From positions 1 through 64,000 of the forward strand of contig NZ_LR597508.1 of assembly GCF_902150035.1 (NCBI RefSeq): a DNA stretch of 64,000 nucleotides, given 5' to 3'. Origin of the DNA: Enorma burkinafasonensis (GTDB taxonomy: Bacteria > Actinomycetota > Coriobacteriia > Coriobacteriales > Coriobacteriaceae). Both the position numbers and the translations under genes were made by a program. The notes under the pieces are model-generated. The model worked only from the letters and a program-made list of their open reading frames with translations. It had not been told where the DNA came from and searched no databases. Below, piece after piece: positions 1 through 7,735 of the stretch (position 1 is the stretch's first letter; the number at the start of each line of letters is the position of its first letter).

Positions 1-179
1 GGAGGAGCATCGTGTTCACCACGAACGTGGAGTTCAGCCGGTGGGGCACGGTCTTCGCGGACGACAAGCTCGCCGCCGCGATCGTGGACCGGGTGGTCCA
101 CCACGGCAGGCTCGTGGAGTTCGGCGGGCCCAGCCACCGTCTCGAGGAGTCGCTCATGCTGGGCAAGTCAGGAAGCTAG
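1..179 (+). CDS. istB: IstB-like ATP-binding helper of transposition, C-terminal fragment
   Basis: Reading from base 3, the frame gives about 58 residues ending at a TAG at 177-179. It contains VFTTNVEFSRWGTVFADD, then AIVDRVVHHG and the end GPSHRLEESL. This matches the C-terminal AAA+ lid of IstB proteins, the IS21 ATPases that activate the IstA transposase, where the family has a TNL.F..W...F motif, LDR and Y/H-R-L. The N-terminal Walker motifs are upstream of the window, so activity cannot be judged. It sits just inside the right end of the IS element that interrupts the integrase gene. Confidence 0.8.
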   Translation, partial: RSIVFTTNVEFSRWGTVFADDKLAAAIVDRVVHHGRLVEFGGPSHRLEESLMLGKSGS

Positions 180-254
180 CGGCGCGCCCGCGCCGGAAGC
201 CGAAAAACTTGCGTGACGAAACCCGAAAGAAAGGCTCGCTCTTTTCCGAAAGCA
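1..254 (+). mobile_element. Right end of an IS21-family insertion sequence (partial)
   Basis: The window opens inside an IS21-type element: the end of an istB-like gene is followed by about 75 bp of non-coding DNA. That tail contains two related motifs (ctttcgggtttcg and ctttcggaaaaga, read on the minus strand), like the repeated terminal sites of IS21 elements. I place the outer end at the CA dinucleotide near 253-254, because integrase coding sequence resumes immediately after it. The left end and istA lie outside the window. The exact boundary is inferred. Confidence 0.6.
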
Positions 255-816
255 AGACTTGACTAAACACACCCGCGCCTACTACGCCTTCGAGATGCTG
301 TACTGGTGCGGGCCGCGGGTCGGCGAGCTGCTGGCCCTCCAGCCGTCGGACATCGACCTCCAGTCCGCCGAGCTCTCGATAACCAAGTCTCTCCAGCGCC
401 TGAAGGGCGAGGACGTCATCACGGACCCCAAGACGGCCAAGGGGGTCAGGGCGGTGTCCATGCCCGCCCGGCTCGTTGAGGAGATGGAGCAGTACATGGC
501 GCTCTTCTACGAGATCGGGCCCCATGACCGGCTCTTCCCGGTGTCGAAGAGCTACCTGGGCGCCCGCCTGAAGCGCTACGCGGCCCGCGCCGGGTTGGAG
601 CCGATCCGTGTGCACGACCTCAGGCACAGCCACGTGTCGCTGCTCATCGACCAGGGCTTCACAGCGGTCGCGATCGCCGACCGAGTCGGCCGCGAGAGCG
701 CCGAGATCACCTATACGTACGCCCACCTGTTCCCAAACGCGCAGGCGGACATGGCCGAGCGCCTCGACGTCCTGATGGGAGGCGGGCATGGCGAAGGAGA
801 GAGGCTCGTCGCATAG
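255..816 (+). pseudogene. Tyrosine recombinase/integrase, 5'-truncated by an IS element
   Basis: Only the catalytic half of a phage/ICE-type tyrosine integrase remains. Visible are the first catalytic Arg in CGPRVGELLAL, the beta-hairpin Lys region ITDPKTAKGVR, the HxxR box in VHDLRHSH, and the nucleophile Tyr context TYTYAHLFPN. The N-terminal SAM-like and arm-binding domains are missing. In-frame sequence runs straight into the IS end, so the IS insertion most likely removed the 5' part. A TTG at 259 could start a 185-residue product, but no good ribosome site precedes it. It overlaps the next gene by 29 bp, so the two were probably one operon. Confidence 0.8.
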
Positions 817-1120
817 GCTGAGAAGGCACACCGTCGCCTTCAGGATGTCGGACGCGGAAAAGGGGGAGCTCGATCGCCGCATCGCCCTCTCCGGACTGCA
901 GCGGCAGGAGTACCTCATCAAATGCTCGCTCGAACGTCCGGTCGTCGTCGTGGGGAACAGGTCCCTCTTCCGGAAGATGGACGCCGAGCTTGCCGGAATC
1001 CGCGGGGAGCTCGAGAGGATCTCGGGTTCCGAGGGGGCCAGCGAGGAGGCCCTGTCGAGGGTTCGCCTCGTCGCGGAGATGCTCTCGTCGTTCTCGGAGG
1101 CCTTCGCGCCCGCGCCGTGA
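788..1120 (+). CDS. Small ribbon-helix-helix/MobC-like protein of a mobile element
   Basis: A 110-residue basic protein whose N-terminal half (HTVAFRMSDAEKGELDRRIA, then SGLQRQEYLIKCSLE) looks like the ribbon-helix-helix and following helix of plasmid mobilisation or relaxosome accessory proteins. The C-terminal half is helical and acidic. The ATG at 788 follows a GGGAGG ribosome site and lies inside the end of the integrase gene. Such small proteins commonly sit directly behind tyrosine integrases in actinobacterial and Firmicutes integrative elements. The family is clear in type, but the precise role (DNA-binding accessory or excision regulator) is inference. Confidence 0.55.
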   Translation: MAKERGSSHRLRRHTVAFRMSDAEKGELDRRIALSGLQRQEYLIKCSLERPVVVVGNRSLFRKMDAELAGIRGELERISGSEGASEEALSRVRLVAEMLSSFSEAFAPAP

Positions 1121-1132
1121 GGCGGGCGCCGG

Positions 1133-1165
1133 CCGCCCCCTCCCGTCCATTGACGGGAGGGGCGG
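1133..1165 (+). terminator. GC-rich hairpin after the integrase pair
   Basis: The arms ccgccccctcccgtc and gacgggaggggcgg pair over about 14 bp around a CATT loop, 12 bp after the stop of the MobC-like gene. No U-run follows, so termination is only likely, not certain. Confidence 0.5.
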
Positions 1166-1626
1166 CGCCATGTGCAACGGTAAGGCCGGCCTATTCTGAC
1201 CGGGGATTGGCGCTTCCAGCATCACCCTCGCTTGCCGGGAGCCTCGCCCTGCGCCATGGCGCGCAGCGTCCAGGCGGGGCGATGCTCCTTGCGGCCGGTG
1301 ATGCCAAAACGATGACAAAAACTGCGGAGAATGTAGAGAACGGGCGCAGCGGGGACGTTGTGAGGACTGATGTCAACTCATCTACCTGCGTAAATACGAG
1401 GTGGATTTTTATGGGCATCGAGTGGGAATAAAACGAAGGGCAAATCACTCTTTCGCACTCCACCCCAAAACACAACAAATCCGCAGGTCAGAAGTGGTGT
1501 GTTCGAGAAATCGACGCACCACTTCACTTCACTAGAAAACGCTCCTTTCGGGATTATTTGTAGCGGAATTTGTAGCAGCCCAGAGACACCATTCCCGTCG
1601 CCGGGCAACGAGGGGAGATTAAAACC
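1166..1626. other. Non-coding stretch with a 9-bp inverted repeat
   Basis: I see no convincing gene here. A perfect inverted repeat, gaagtggtg (1491-1499) and caccacttc (1517-1525), encloses 17 bp. Just downstream a short direct repeat, atttgtagcggaatttgtag (about 1556-1575), precedes the next gene. Its position at the edge of an integrase module would suit an attachment or regulatory site, but no second att copy was found. Confidence 0.35.
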
Positions 1627-1938
1627 ATGATGAACGAAGCGAAGATGACCGAACTCACCCAGGCCGAGGATATGGCGTACTTTCGAGCAGACCTCTGTTG
1701 TTACTCGCCCGAGAGCTACACGCTCGAGGAAAAGAAAGAGATCTGCAACGACATGATGAGCACGAGCAAGGCCGTGCTCGACGCCACGCGCGAGGACTTC
1801 GAGCAGCTGCCCCCAGATGCGAGGGCCAAGCTCCTGGACATGCTCTGCGCTTCCGGAGTCGAGTCGCCCCAGTGGTGGTGGGATGTGCTCGTGGGTGATG
1901 GAGACCCGCTCTACCGCGAACTCGAGCCCCTGAGCTAG
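1627..1938 (+). CDS. Hypothetical 103-residue protein
   Basis: The ATG at 1627 is preceded by GAGGGGAG at a good distance. The protein is acidic, has no signal peptide or membrane segment, and has a helical middle plus a Trp cluster (QWWWDVL) near the C-terminus. I do not recognise the family. It stands alone between the integrase remnant and convergent phage-type genes. The convergent hairpin at 1961-1992 supports it being a real transcription unit. It could be a small cargo or phage accessory gene. Confidence 0.5.
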   Translation: MMNEAKMTELTQAEDMAYFRADLCCYSPESYTLEEKKEICNDMMSTSKAVLDATREDFEQLPPDARAKLLDMLCASGVESPQWWWDVLVGDGDPLYRELEPLS

Positions 1939-1960
1939 ACCGAGTCCGCATAGGCACACG

Positions 1961-1992
1961 GAGAGCCGCTCGTCACAGTGACGGGCGCTCTC
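1961..1992. terminator. Convergent hairpin terminator
   Basis: The outer arms gagagc (1961-1966) and gctctc (1987-1992) continue inward as an imperfect gctcgtca/tgacgggc stem. It lies between the convergent genes ending at 1938 and 1999, where a bidirectional terminator is expected. Confidence 0.5.
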
Positions 1993-1998
1993 CGCTTC

Positions 1999-2145
1999 TC
2001 ATTCGTCCGCATAGCGGTCGCGGATGCCCTCGAACATCTTGAACACGGGGACCAGCGGCAGGAAGAGAATCAGCAGCAGGAAACACGCGACATCCCCCAA
2101 GAGCCAGCCCACCTGGTCCGCTATGAAGGCGAGCCTGCGCCTCAT
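1999..2145 (-). CDS. Small phage-type membrane protein (holin-like, tentative)
   Basis: A 48-residue protein with a basic N-terminus (MRRRLAFIADQVGWLL), one long hydrophobic helix (about residues 14-34, GDVACFLLLILFLPLVPVF) and a charged tail. Its ATG at 2145 overlaps the TGA of the upstream phage-like gene (ATGA overlap), so the two were translated together. Position after a protein with cell-wall-binding-type repeats and the single membrane span suggest a holin or lysis accessory. That is inference from context only. Confidence 0.5.
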   Translation of the reverse strand: MRRRLAFIADQVGWLLGDVACFLLLILFLPLVPVFKMFEGIRDRYADE

Positions 2146-2877
2146 GACAGCATCTCGTTCACGCGTGCCTGCACGATCGAGTAGTAGGAGCCGAGGCGCC
2201 GCCTGCGCTCCTCGCCGCTGCCGTAGTCGCCGCGGATCACGGCACGAGCCATTGCATCGACGTCCATGGAGGTCGAGCTCGAGCCCGTACCGAGAAGGAT
2301 CTCGTTCACGCGCCGTTGCACCGCGTCGTAGTTCGAGCCCAGGCGCCGCCTGCGCTCGTCGCCGTTGCCGAACTCGCCCGCGATCTCGCGCCAGTGCTTG
2401 AGCGTCTTGCCCTCGTCGCTGGCCGCGCCCGCGTTGGGGAGCCCGGTCGTGCCGGAGCCGCCGTTGCCGCCCTTGGCGTGCTTGCCTGTGGCCTCGAAGA
2501 GCCAGGGCTCGGCCTCCTTGAGCTTGTCCACATCGTTTCCGTGGTCCGCGAGAAGGGCACGCGCCGCCTTCACGTTGCGGACGCCCGCGAGCTGCAGCTT
2601 GAAGTCGATGCGGTCGCTCTCGCCCTGGGCCTTGAGCTCCGCGATCTCGCTGTGCAGCTGCTCTGCGGTCTCGGCGTTCTTCGCCGCCTCGGCAACCTGG
2701 GCCTCCAGGGATGCGATCTTCTCGTCGCGCTCGGCGATCTGCTTCTCGTAGTCGGAAGCCTCGCCGCCTACCTGCGATTGGCCCTGCTGCGTTTTCCTGC
2801 TGCTCTTGGACCTGCTGTTGCGCCTGGTTATCCGCACCCTGCGTGGCTTCCTGGCCGCCATTGGTCTCACCGTCCAT
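2142..2877 (-). pseudogene. Frameshifted phage scaffold-like protein with two CW_7-type repeats
   Basis: The ATG at 2877 (after AGGCAGGAAC) begins a Gln-rich N-terminus (MDGETNGGQEATQGADNQ). After about 25 codons the coding signal switches frame near 2795-2805, at an AAAA run, so a one-base indel has broken the gene. The second frame has a coiled-coil (EKQIAERDEKIASLEAQVAE), a segment like phage scaffold/GP20 proteins (KLQLAGVRNVKAARALLADH), then two ~35-residue repeats (GEFGNGDERRRRLGSNYDAV and GDYGSGEERRRRLGSYYSIV, each followed by VNE). The repeats match the CW_7 cell-wall-binding motif of Cpl-7-type lysins. A scaffold joined to lysin repeats is unusual and probably reflects recombination in a decaying prophage. 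Confidence 0.6.
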
Positions 2878-2916
2878 GTTCCTGCCTGCCTTTCGTAATC
2901 AGGCGGGCAGAGACGA

Positions 2917-2950
2917 ACAATGCCCGCACCTTTACCGGTACGGGCATTGT
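2917..2950 (-). terminator. 10-bp stem hairpin between membrane gene and phage remnant
   Basis: acaatgcccg (2917-2926) and cgggcattgt (2941-2950) pair perfectly, with a taccggta palindrome in the loop. It lies 35 bp after the stop of the minus-strand gene ending at 2985 and upstream of the phage remnant. It would end the defence-like operon transcript, though only a weak U-rich tail follows. Confidence 0.55.
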
Positions 2951-2984
2951 CTTGGGGTGTCACAAGGTCAAACGGGAAGGGCAA

Positions 2985-3809
2985 TCATGGCCTAAAGACA
3001 TCAACAAAGGCGCCGGCAAATGTTTCCCAGAACGGCACAGGCTCCTTTGCTCGTCGTGAGAGCTTCTTGATTAACGCATCTATCCGAGTTTTTAACGATG
3101 TTCGTTGCCTGTTGAGTTCGTCATACAGACCGCTCTCTCTAGATAACGATTCGATTTGCTGCGCAAAGGTGGGAAGGTCATCGTAGGACCCAGGATTTAT
3201 GGTCAGCTCGTGCTCGTAGGGGTTTCGATCGTCATGGAATGTCAGGTAGCCTCCTGACCCCAATGCGTCCTCGATACGTTTACCAATTCCAGGCTGTAGG
3301 AAATAGAAAAGTCTTGAGCTTATACCGGTCGTGTAGTTTTGTCCGTCATTTGCTTTAAGCCTGCGGTACTTGCGTCCACGCCCGTCATTGCTGGTATCGA
3401 TTGGTGCCTTGAACAGGCTTTCGTTAGATGCTATCGCATCAAATAGACTGTCGTAATAACGCTCGACGTCATATCCAAACTTCAAGACGTCTCGCTCAAG
3501 CTCCAGCGCTTCATTGAAGAGCCTAGCCTTTATATACACCGAGTTGCCTTCGTGCTCCATCTTCTTAACTGGAGGCAGGTAGTGTGTCTCCCAGCCAATA
3601 TGATGCTCTTCGTATTGCTCCCACCGCCTTGGGTAGATATCCAGCCGCTCTTTCAAATCCTGAAAATGTACGAGCAATGACCTGTACATTTCCTGGAGTC
3701 TCTGTCTGTCGGTCTGGTTCTTGCCCGACTTTACGCCAAGGACAAAAGTCACGAGAGCCGCGATCAGGCTTGCCACAAGCCCAGCGAGGAATGTTGGCCA
3801 ATCAATCAA
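2985..3809 (-). CDS. Membrane-anchored protein of unknown family, last gene of the AbiH operon
   Basis: A 274-residue protein with an N-terminal membrane helix (about residues 8-27, LAGLVASLIAALVTFVLGV) followed by a basic stop-transfer and a soluble, largely helical domain. That gives a C-in membrane-anchored topology. No catalytic motif is recognised. It starts at a TTG (3809) inside the end of the AbiH gene, with an 8-bp overlap and GAGGGGAG upstream, so it is translationally coupled to AbiH. Codon use and GC are lower than in the core genes, as for the rest of this operon. A role as sensor or partner in an abortive-infection system is inferred from coupling alone. Confidence 0.7.
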   Translation of the reverse strand: MIDWPTFLAGLVASLIAALVTFVLGVKSGKNQTDRQRLQEMYRSLLVHFQDLKERLDIYPRRWEQYEEHHIGWETHYLPPVKKMEHEGNSVYIKARLFNEALELERDVLKFGYDVERYYDSLFDAIASNESLFKAPIDTSNDGRGRKYRRLKANDGQNYTTGISSRLFYFLQPGIGKRIEDALGSGGYLTFHDDRNPYEHELTINPGSYDDLPTFAQQIESLSRESGLYDELNRQRTSLKTRIDALIKKLSRRAKEPVPFWETFAGAFVDVFRP

Positions 3810-5289
3810 CCTGAACTCCCCTCAGAATCAGCCGCCCCTCGAGCAATAGCTTGTGCATGAGATTCTGGCCGTGGTCCTTGTTGTCCATAGTTGCACCATA
3901 GTCAACCAAGAGGTCGTTTATCGAGTTGGCGAGACCATTTCGCCAACTCTCATTATTTTCCTCGTCGGAGCCGTCGTATGGGTAGTAGAACACGAGCACG
4001 GTCTTGCTCTCATAGAGGTCGACACCGTCAAAGATAGACTGGAAGTATGAGTAGTCAGCCTTGCCAAGCGAATGACCGTAGAACTTGATGACGTCAGTGG
4101 CTCCTTGCAGGTTGGCACTGTTCGCAGTTCCGATCAGTTTGTCTGTACGAGATCCGCCGCGCCGCATGAGTCGGAACGTCTTAGTGAACGACACAGCATT
4201 TGGATTGTCCATGCAGTCCTTGCCATCGATGCCGATAATAATCTCTCCGCCTAGCTTTCCGTGTATGTTTACGAACGCGCCGTCCTCGCCACCGTCAAAG
4301 AAATGCCCGATGAGGTCAGTGTAGTTGAAGCTCAGGACAGAGGTTGAAGAGTAGTAGTCGTCGCCCGCTTTCTTACCGTCGCGCTCAATCGCCTGGTATA
4401 GCGTCTTGCTTTTTTCGGCGTATTCCTCGTTGGTCTCAACCTCTTTTGCAAGGTATTCGCTAAAAGCTTGCTCAAGCTTGAAGAGCTCCTGGCGTAGGAA
4501 GGCCATAAACTTCGCGTGGTTGTAGCCCTCGCTTGCAATTTCGGGGTGCAGTGTCCAAGCATACCGGGCCATGTTGCCATACATGTGGTCTTCGTCGTCT
4601 TGCTCACATTCCCTACGCCCATTGACAAGAACGAATGCGCCGTCAGTGAAAGGGCAGCTCTTGAAGACTTCGACCGCCTTGTTAAAGGGTGACGGGGTCT
4701 TGGAGCCGGGTTTGCCGGCGGATAGCACCCATCGCTCGATGGTTCCTTCGATGTCGCACCAGAGGGAATCGATATTCGCCTCAAGAACGAAGTCCCAGAG
4801 CGTGAGTCCGGTATCCTCAACGAGCGTTTGCCATGTTTCGCGCTTGCAGTCCGGGATATTGGCGATAATGTCAAAGCGAGGCTTGAAGAAGTCGCCGAAT
4901 TTCGATTTGAGCCCGCATTGCAGGTCGAAGCCATTGCCGATGATGATGAGCTGCCGCCAGTCGGTGCGGTAACCTTCCGCGTATGAACTCAAGTCGGGAA
5001 TGGTGTAGTTTGGTACTGCGTAGTCCAGGGCATCTAGACGCGGAGCTTCTGGCTTATCGAAGGTAAACGTCTCGGATGCGGCGTCGGTTAGAGATTTGAA
5101 CGCTCCAGCACTCTCAAGCGCCTTTGACACCCTTGCTCCGACGTCACTCAGCTGCGAGTTGCTGGCGGCCTTGCGCACCGCCTCGCTTAAAGAGCCGCCG
5201 ACTGCCCTTTGGGCCTCCTTGAATGCGTCAGAGTTGATTGCGGCACTTAGGCCGGAGATGTTTGGCACCTGCGCGTCATTAGTGCTCAT
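3802..5289 (-). CDS. abiH: AbiH-family abortive phage infection protein
   Basis: The 495-residue protein carries the signature motifs of the AbiH family (PF14253): a Rossmann-like nucleotide-binding start IIIGNGFDLQCGLKSKFGDF (residues 115-134), LSFNYTD (319-325), NIHGKLGG (341-348), and a C-terminal FYGHSLGKADYSYF (403-416). It has an unusual helical, Ala/Ser-rich N-terminal extension of about 110 residues before the core. Known AbiH proteins (from lactococcal plasmids) abort phage infection by an unresolved mechanism. The ATG lies 1 bp after the stop of the 809-residue gene, and its end overlaps the membrane protein gene, so three genes form one translation unit. AbiH usually acts alone, so this packaging is notable. 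Confidence 0.85.
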   Translation of the reverse strand: MSTNDAQVPNISGLSAAINSDAFKEAQRAVGGSLSEAVRKAASNSQLSDVGARVSKALESAGAFKSLTDAASETFTFDKPEAPRLDALDYAVPNYTIPDLSSYAEGYRTDWRQLIIIGNGFDLQCGLKSKFGDFFKPRFDIIANIPDCKRETWQTLVEDTGLTLWDFVLEANIDSLWCDIEGTIERWVLSAGKPGSKTPSPFNKAVEVFKSCPFTDGAFVLVNGRRECEQDDEDHMYGNMARYAWTLHPEIASEGYNHAKFMAFLRQELFKLEQAFSEYLAKEVETNEEYAEKSKTLYQAIERDGKKAGDDYYSSTSVLSFNYTDLIGHFFDGGEDGAFVNIHGKLGGEIIIGIDGKDCMDNPNAVSFTKTFRLMRRGGSRTDKLIGTANSANLQGATDVIKFYGHSLGKADYSYFQSIFDGVDLYESKTVLVFYYPYDGSDEENNESWRNGLANSINDLLVDYGATMDNKDHGQNLMHKLLLEGRLILRGVQVD

Positions 5290-5290
5290 G

Positions 5291-7720
5291 TCATCGCCTT
5301 CCCGCCTCAGGCAACGCCATTTTCTTCTTGCTTGCGGCCTTCAACGATTTCGTGAGCTCGTCGCTGCTACGCCGCATGAACTTTAGGCTCCGATTCAGGA
5401 TCTTGATCATCTTCTTCGGGCTGATCTCTTCCTTTTCGTCGGTCCCGTCGTCATCGTCCTCGGGAACCTCGTCGTCTGGCACCCCGCGCTTTATCGCCTC
5501 AATCTCCACTTCGAGTTCGACTATCCGCTGGTTCAGCGCGGCATGGATCTCCGCAACGGATGCGCGGTCTCCAAATCGCCCGATGAGCACCTCCTCGCAG
5601 AAGGCAACGAGCTTGGCGCACTCGTCCAATACATAGCTTCCGTTCGTGGCGAGCGCCATCGACGTCGCCGCCGAGACTCCGGACCCGCCGACAGCGCCGA
5701 TTAGCGCGCCTCCGCCGGCTATGAGCATTGTCCCTCCTGCCATGCCTGCGCCACCGGCTGCGATCGCCCCGCCGCCGAGGAACGCGAGGCTGGCACTTGT
5801 AAGCGCGGCGCCGTGTAGCGCAGCCGCTTCGAGCCCGAGCGCGGTCGCCAAAGTGGGGGCGATGGCTGGGGCGAAGTAGAAAGCGAGTCCGCCCGTCGCC
5901 ACCACGACGATAACCGTGCCGGCAGCCCCCACGACGCGCTTGGTCACGGCGCCATCAAGCCTTCCGCGCGCACCGTTCACCGCCTTGTCGAGCTTCGCGA
6001 GCTCCTTCTCGCTCACAACACTCTGGCGATCGCAGTACACCTCTTCCAGATAGCCACTGCCAAGCTTGAGGCCCTTGTAGAGCTTGTCGTTGTCACCGTG
6101 CAACGGCACGTAGGGCCTAAATCGCTTCGCCTCCATCGCGACCAACCACAGCCATGAGTCGTTTGCGCTGTTTTCAAGCCGCGCCATGATGGAATCATAG
6201 ATGGCGTCATCACCCAGGAAGTATCCTGCGTCTGCGACCCATACGAGGCCCACCGCCTCGACGACCCTCTCGCCCCACTCCTTGAGCCAGGCACGCTTCT
6301 TTTCGGCTCGCTTCGGATGTTTCTCGGCTGCAATGTCGTATGCAACCAGGGCGTACTCGATCGAGTGCAGGATGCGCGCCTGCATGAAGTCGAGCTTGAG
6401 GCAGCCCAGCTCAGAGATGCCACGTTCGTACGCCTCTTCTGGGCTTTCACCTTCATCGAGTTTCTTGTCATCCAGAGCCGCCCGGACATCAACAACGCAG
6501 GCGATAACAAAGGTGGCCACACCAACGTAGTTCACGCGCAGGAAGAAGGTGATCGGGTCCTTGCTTTTGATGGCGCGTACTGCTGCGTCTGCGATGTCCA
6601 CGCCGGTGAAGACGCCGCTCGAGACGGTAACCATGCGGCGCATGGCGGGCGTACCCCAGGGGAGTACGTCTTCTGGCGCGATGCGCTCGAGTTCTGCAAT
6701 GCCCGTGATCTTGAGGTCTCGGATCTCGCGAGCCAGCCTGCGGCAGAAGTAGAAGCCGCGCACGACGCACTGGTTGATGAGCACGGGTATCGTCTGCCGG
6801 CCTATCTCGCCAAGGATGCCGATCTCCGTGCGCAGGTCGAACTTCTTGACGCTGTCCTTGATGATCCTGCCGCTCTCGTCATGATCGGCGAGCAGGGTGC
6901 CATTGAAGAGTTTGGTCACCCACAGGCGGAAACCCATGTCTCCGTCGCCGGCATCCTTGAAGAACGGAAGCGCCGAGAGCTCTTTCATGAACGATACGAG
7001 AGGGCCTGGGATGCCGGTGCCGCCCATGAGGGATCCGCTCGACCCCGCCATGTCGCTCACCATGTGGAAGAACCAGCCGATAGCTCCAAAGGCGATCTTT
7101 TCCTGGAAGTTCTTGCCGATGCATGCCCTATGCGACTCGGGCACTGGCACGACATGCAACGCTCCCGCCTTGTCGGTCCCCACAACCAAGCCAGTGAACT
7201 GCGTGAATATCGAGAAGAACAGTCCGCCGATACTGAAATGGTGAGAGAAGTCGCGCAGGTGGTGCTGCAGCCCTCCGCCGAAGTCGTTCGTGTTACCGTC
7301 GGCAGCGAGTGGATGGTTCTTCTCCAGAGTCTTGATGGCGTCGTTGAGGTCGTCCCCGGTGTATCCCTCCACGCGGGCTACTTTCATCACGACCTTTTCT
7401 ATCTTGTCTTTGCCCCACTCGCTTGCACGATCGAGGGAGAACTCGCCCACGTAGAAGACGTCGATGAGGCCTGCGAGTACGCCGCTGCTGACGGCGACGA
7501 TGCAGTCGAGCTTGTCGGCTTCGTCTATATGTGGCTCCCACTTGATGTCGTCCTCAAGCGTTTCGGTCGGGCCAGCGAAGATTTTGCTGGCATACGAAGA
7601 GCCTCCAAAGGCACCGGCCCCGGCTACGAGGAGCTTCGGCTTCTTTTGGAAGGCAATCTCGTATTGGATGAGCGGGCTGTCGTCATCCGGGTAGAAAGCT
7701 GTTGCGACTGTGTTGTCCAT
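5291..7720 (-). CDS. 809-residue glycine-zipper membrane protein, unknown family
   Basis: A large protein I do not recognise. Residues about 596-629 are hydrophobic, and 645-690 form a Gly/Ala-rich glycine-zipper-like segment (LAFLGGGAIAAGGAGMAGG, then LIAGGGALIGAVGG), typical of pore or membrane-inserting regions. A histidine-rich patch sits at 153-161 (HHLRDFSHH). The C-terminus has a coiled-coil followed by a very acidic linker (DDEVPEDDDDGTDEKEE) and a basic end. The gene begins 15 bp after the DUF262 gene and ends 1 bp before AbiH, so it is the central member of the operon. A membrane-acting effector triggered by its neighbours is a reasonable but unproven guess. Confidence 0.65.
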   Translation of the reverse strand: MDNTVATAFYPDDDSPLIQYEIAFQKKPKLLVAGAGAFGGSSYASKIFAGPTETLEDDIKWEPHIDEADKLDCIVAVSSGVLAGLIDVFYVGEFSLDRASEWGKDKIEKVVMKVARVEGYTGDDLNDAIKTLEKNHPLAADGNTNDFGGGLQHHLRDFSHHFSIGGLFFSIFTQFTGLVVGTDKAGALHVVPVPESHRACIGKNFQEKIAFGAIGWFFHMVSDMAGSSGSLMGGTGIPGPLVSFMKELSALPFFKDAGDGDMGFRLWVTKLFNGTLLADHDESGRIIKDSVKKFDLRTEIGILGEIGRQTIPVLINQCVVRGFYFCRRLAREIRDLKITGIAELERIAPEDVLPWGTPAMRRMVTVSSGVFTGVDIADAAVRAIKSKDPITFFLRVNYVGVATFVIACVVDVRAALDDKKLDEGESPEEAYERGISELGCLKLDFMQARILHSIEYALVAYDIAAEKHPKRAEKKRAWLKEWGERVVEAVGLVWVADAGYFLGDDAIYDSIMARLENSANDSWLWLVAMEAKRFRPYVPLHGDNDKLYKGLKLGSGYLEEVYCDRQSVVSEKELAKLDKAVNGARGRLDGAVTKRVVGAAGTVIVVVATGGLAFYFAPAIAPTLATALGLEAAALHGAALTSASLAFLGGGAIAAGGAGMAGGTMLIAGGGALIGAVGGSGVSAATSMALATNGSYVLDECAKLVAFCEEVLIGRFGDRASVAEIHAALNQRIVELEVEIEAIKRGVPDDEVPEDDDDGTDEKEEISPKKMIKILNRSLKFMRRSSDELTKSLKAASKKKMALPEAGRR

Positions 7721-7735
7721 ACCAGCTGTGCCTCG

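Noticed and set aside
1191-1478. Minus-strand gene after the integrase module
   Set aside because: No ribosome site or family motif, and composition changes along its length.
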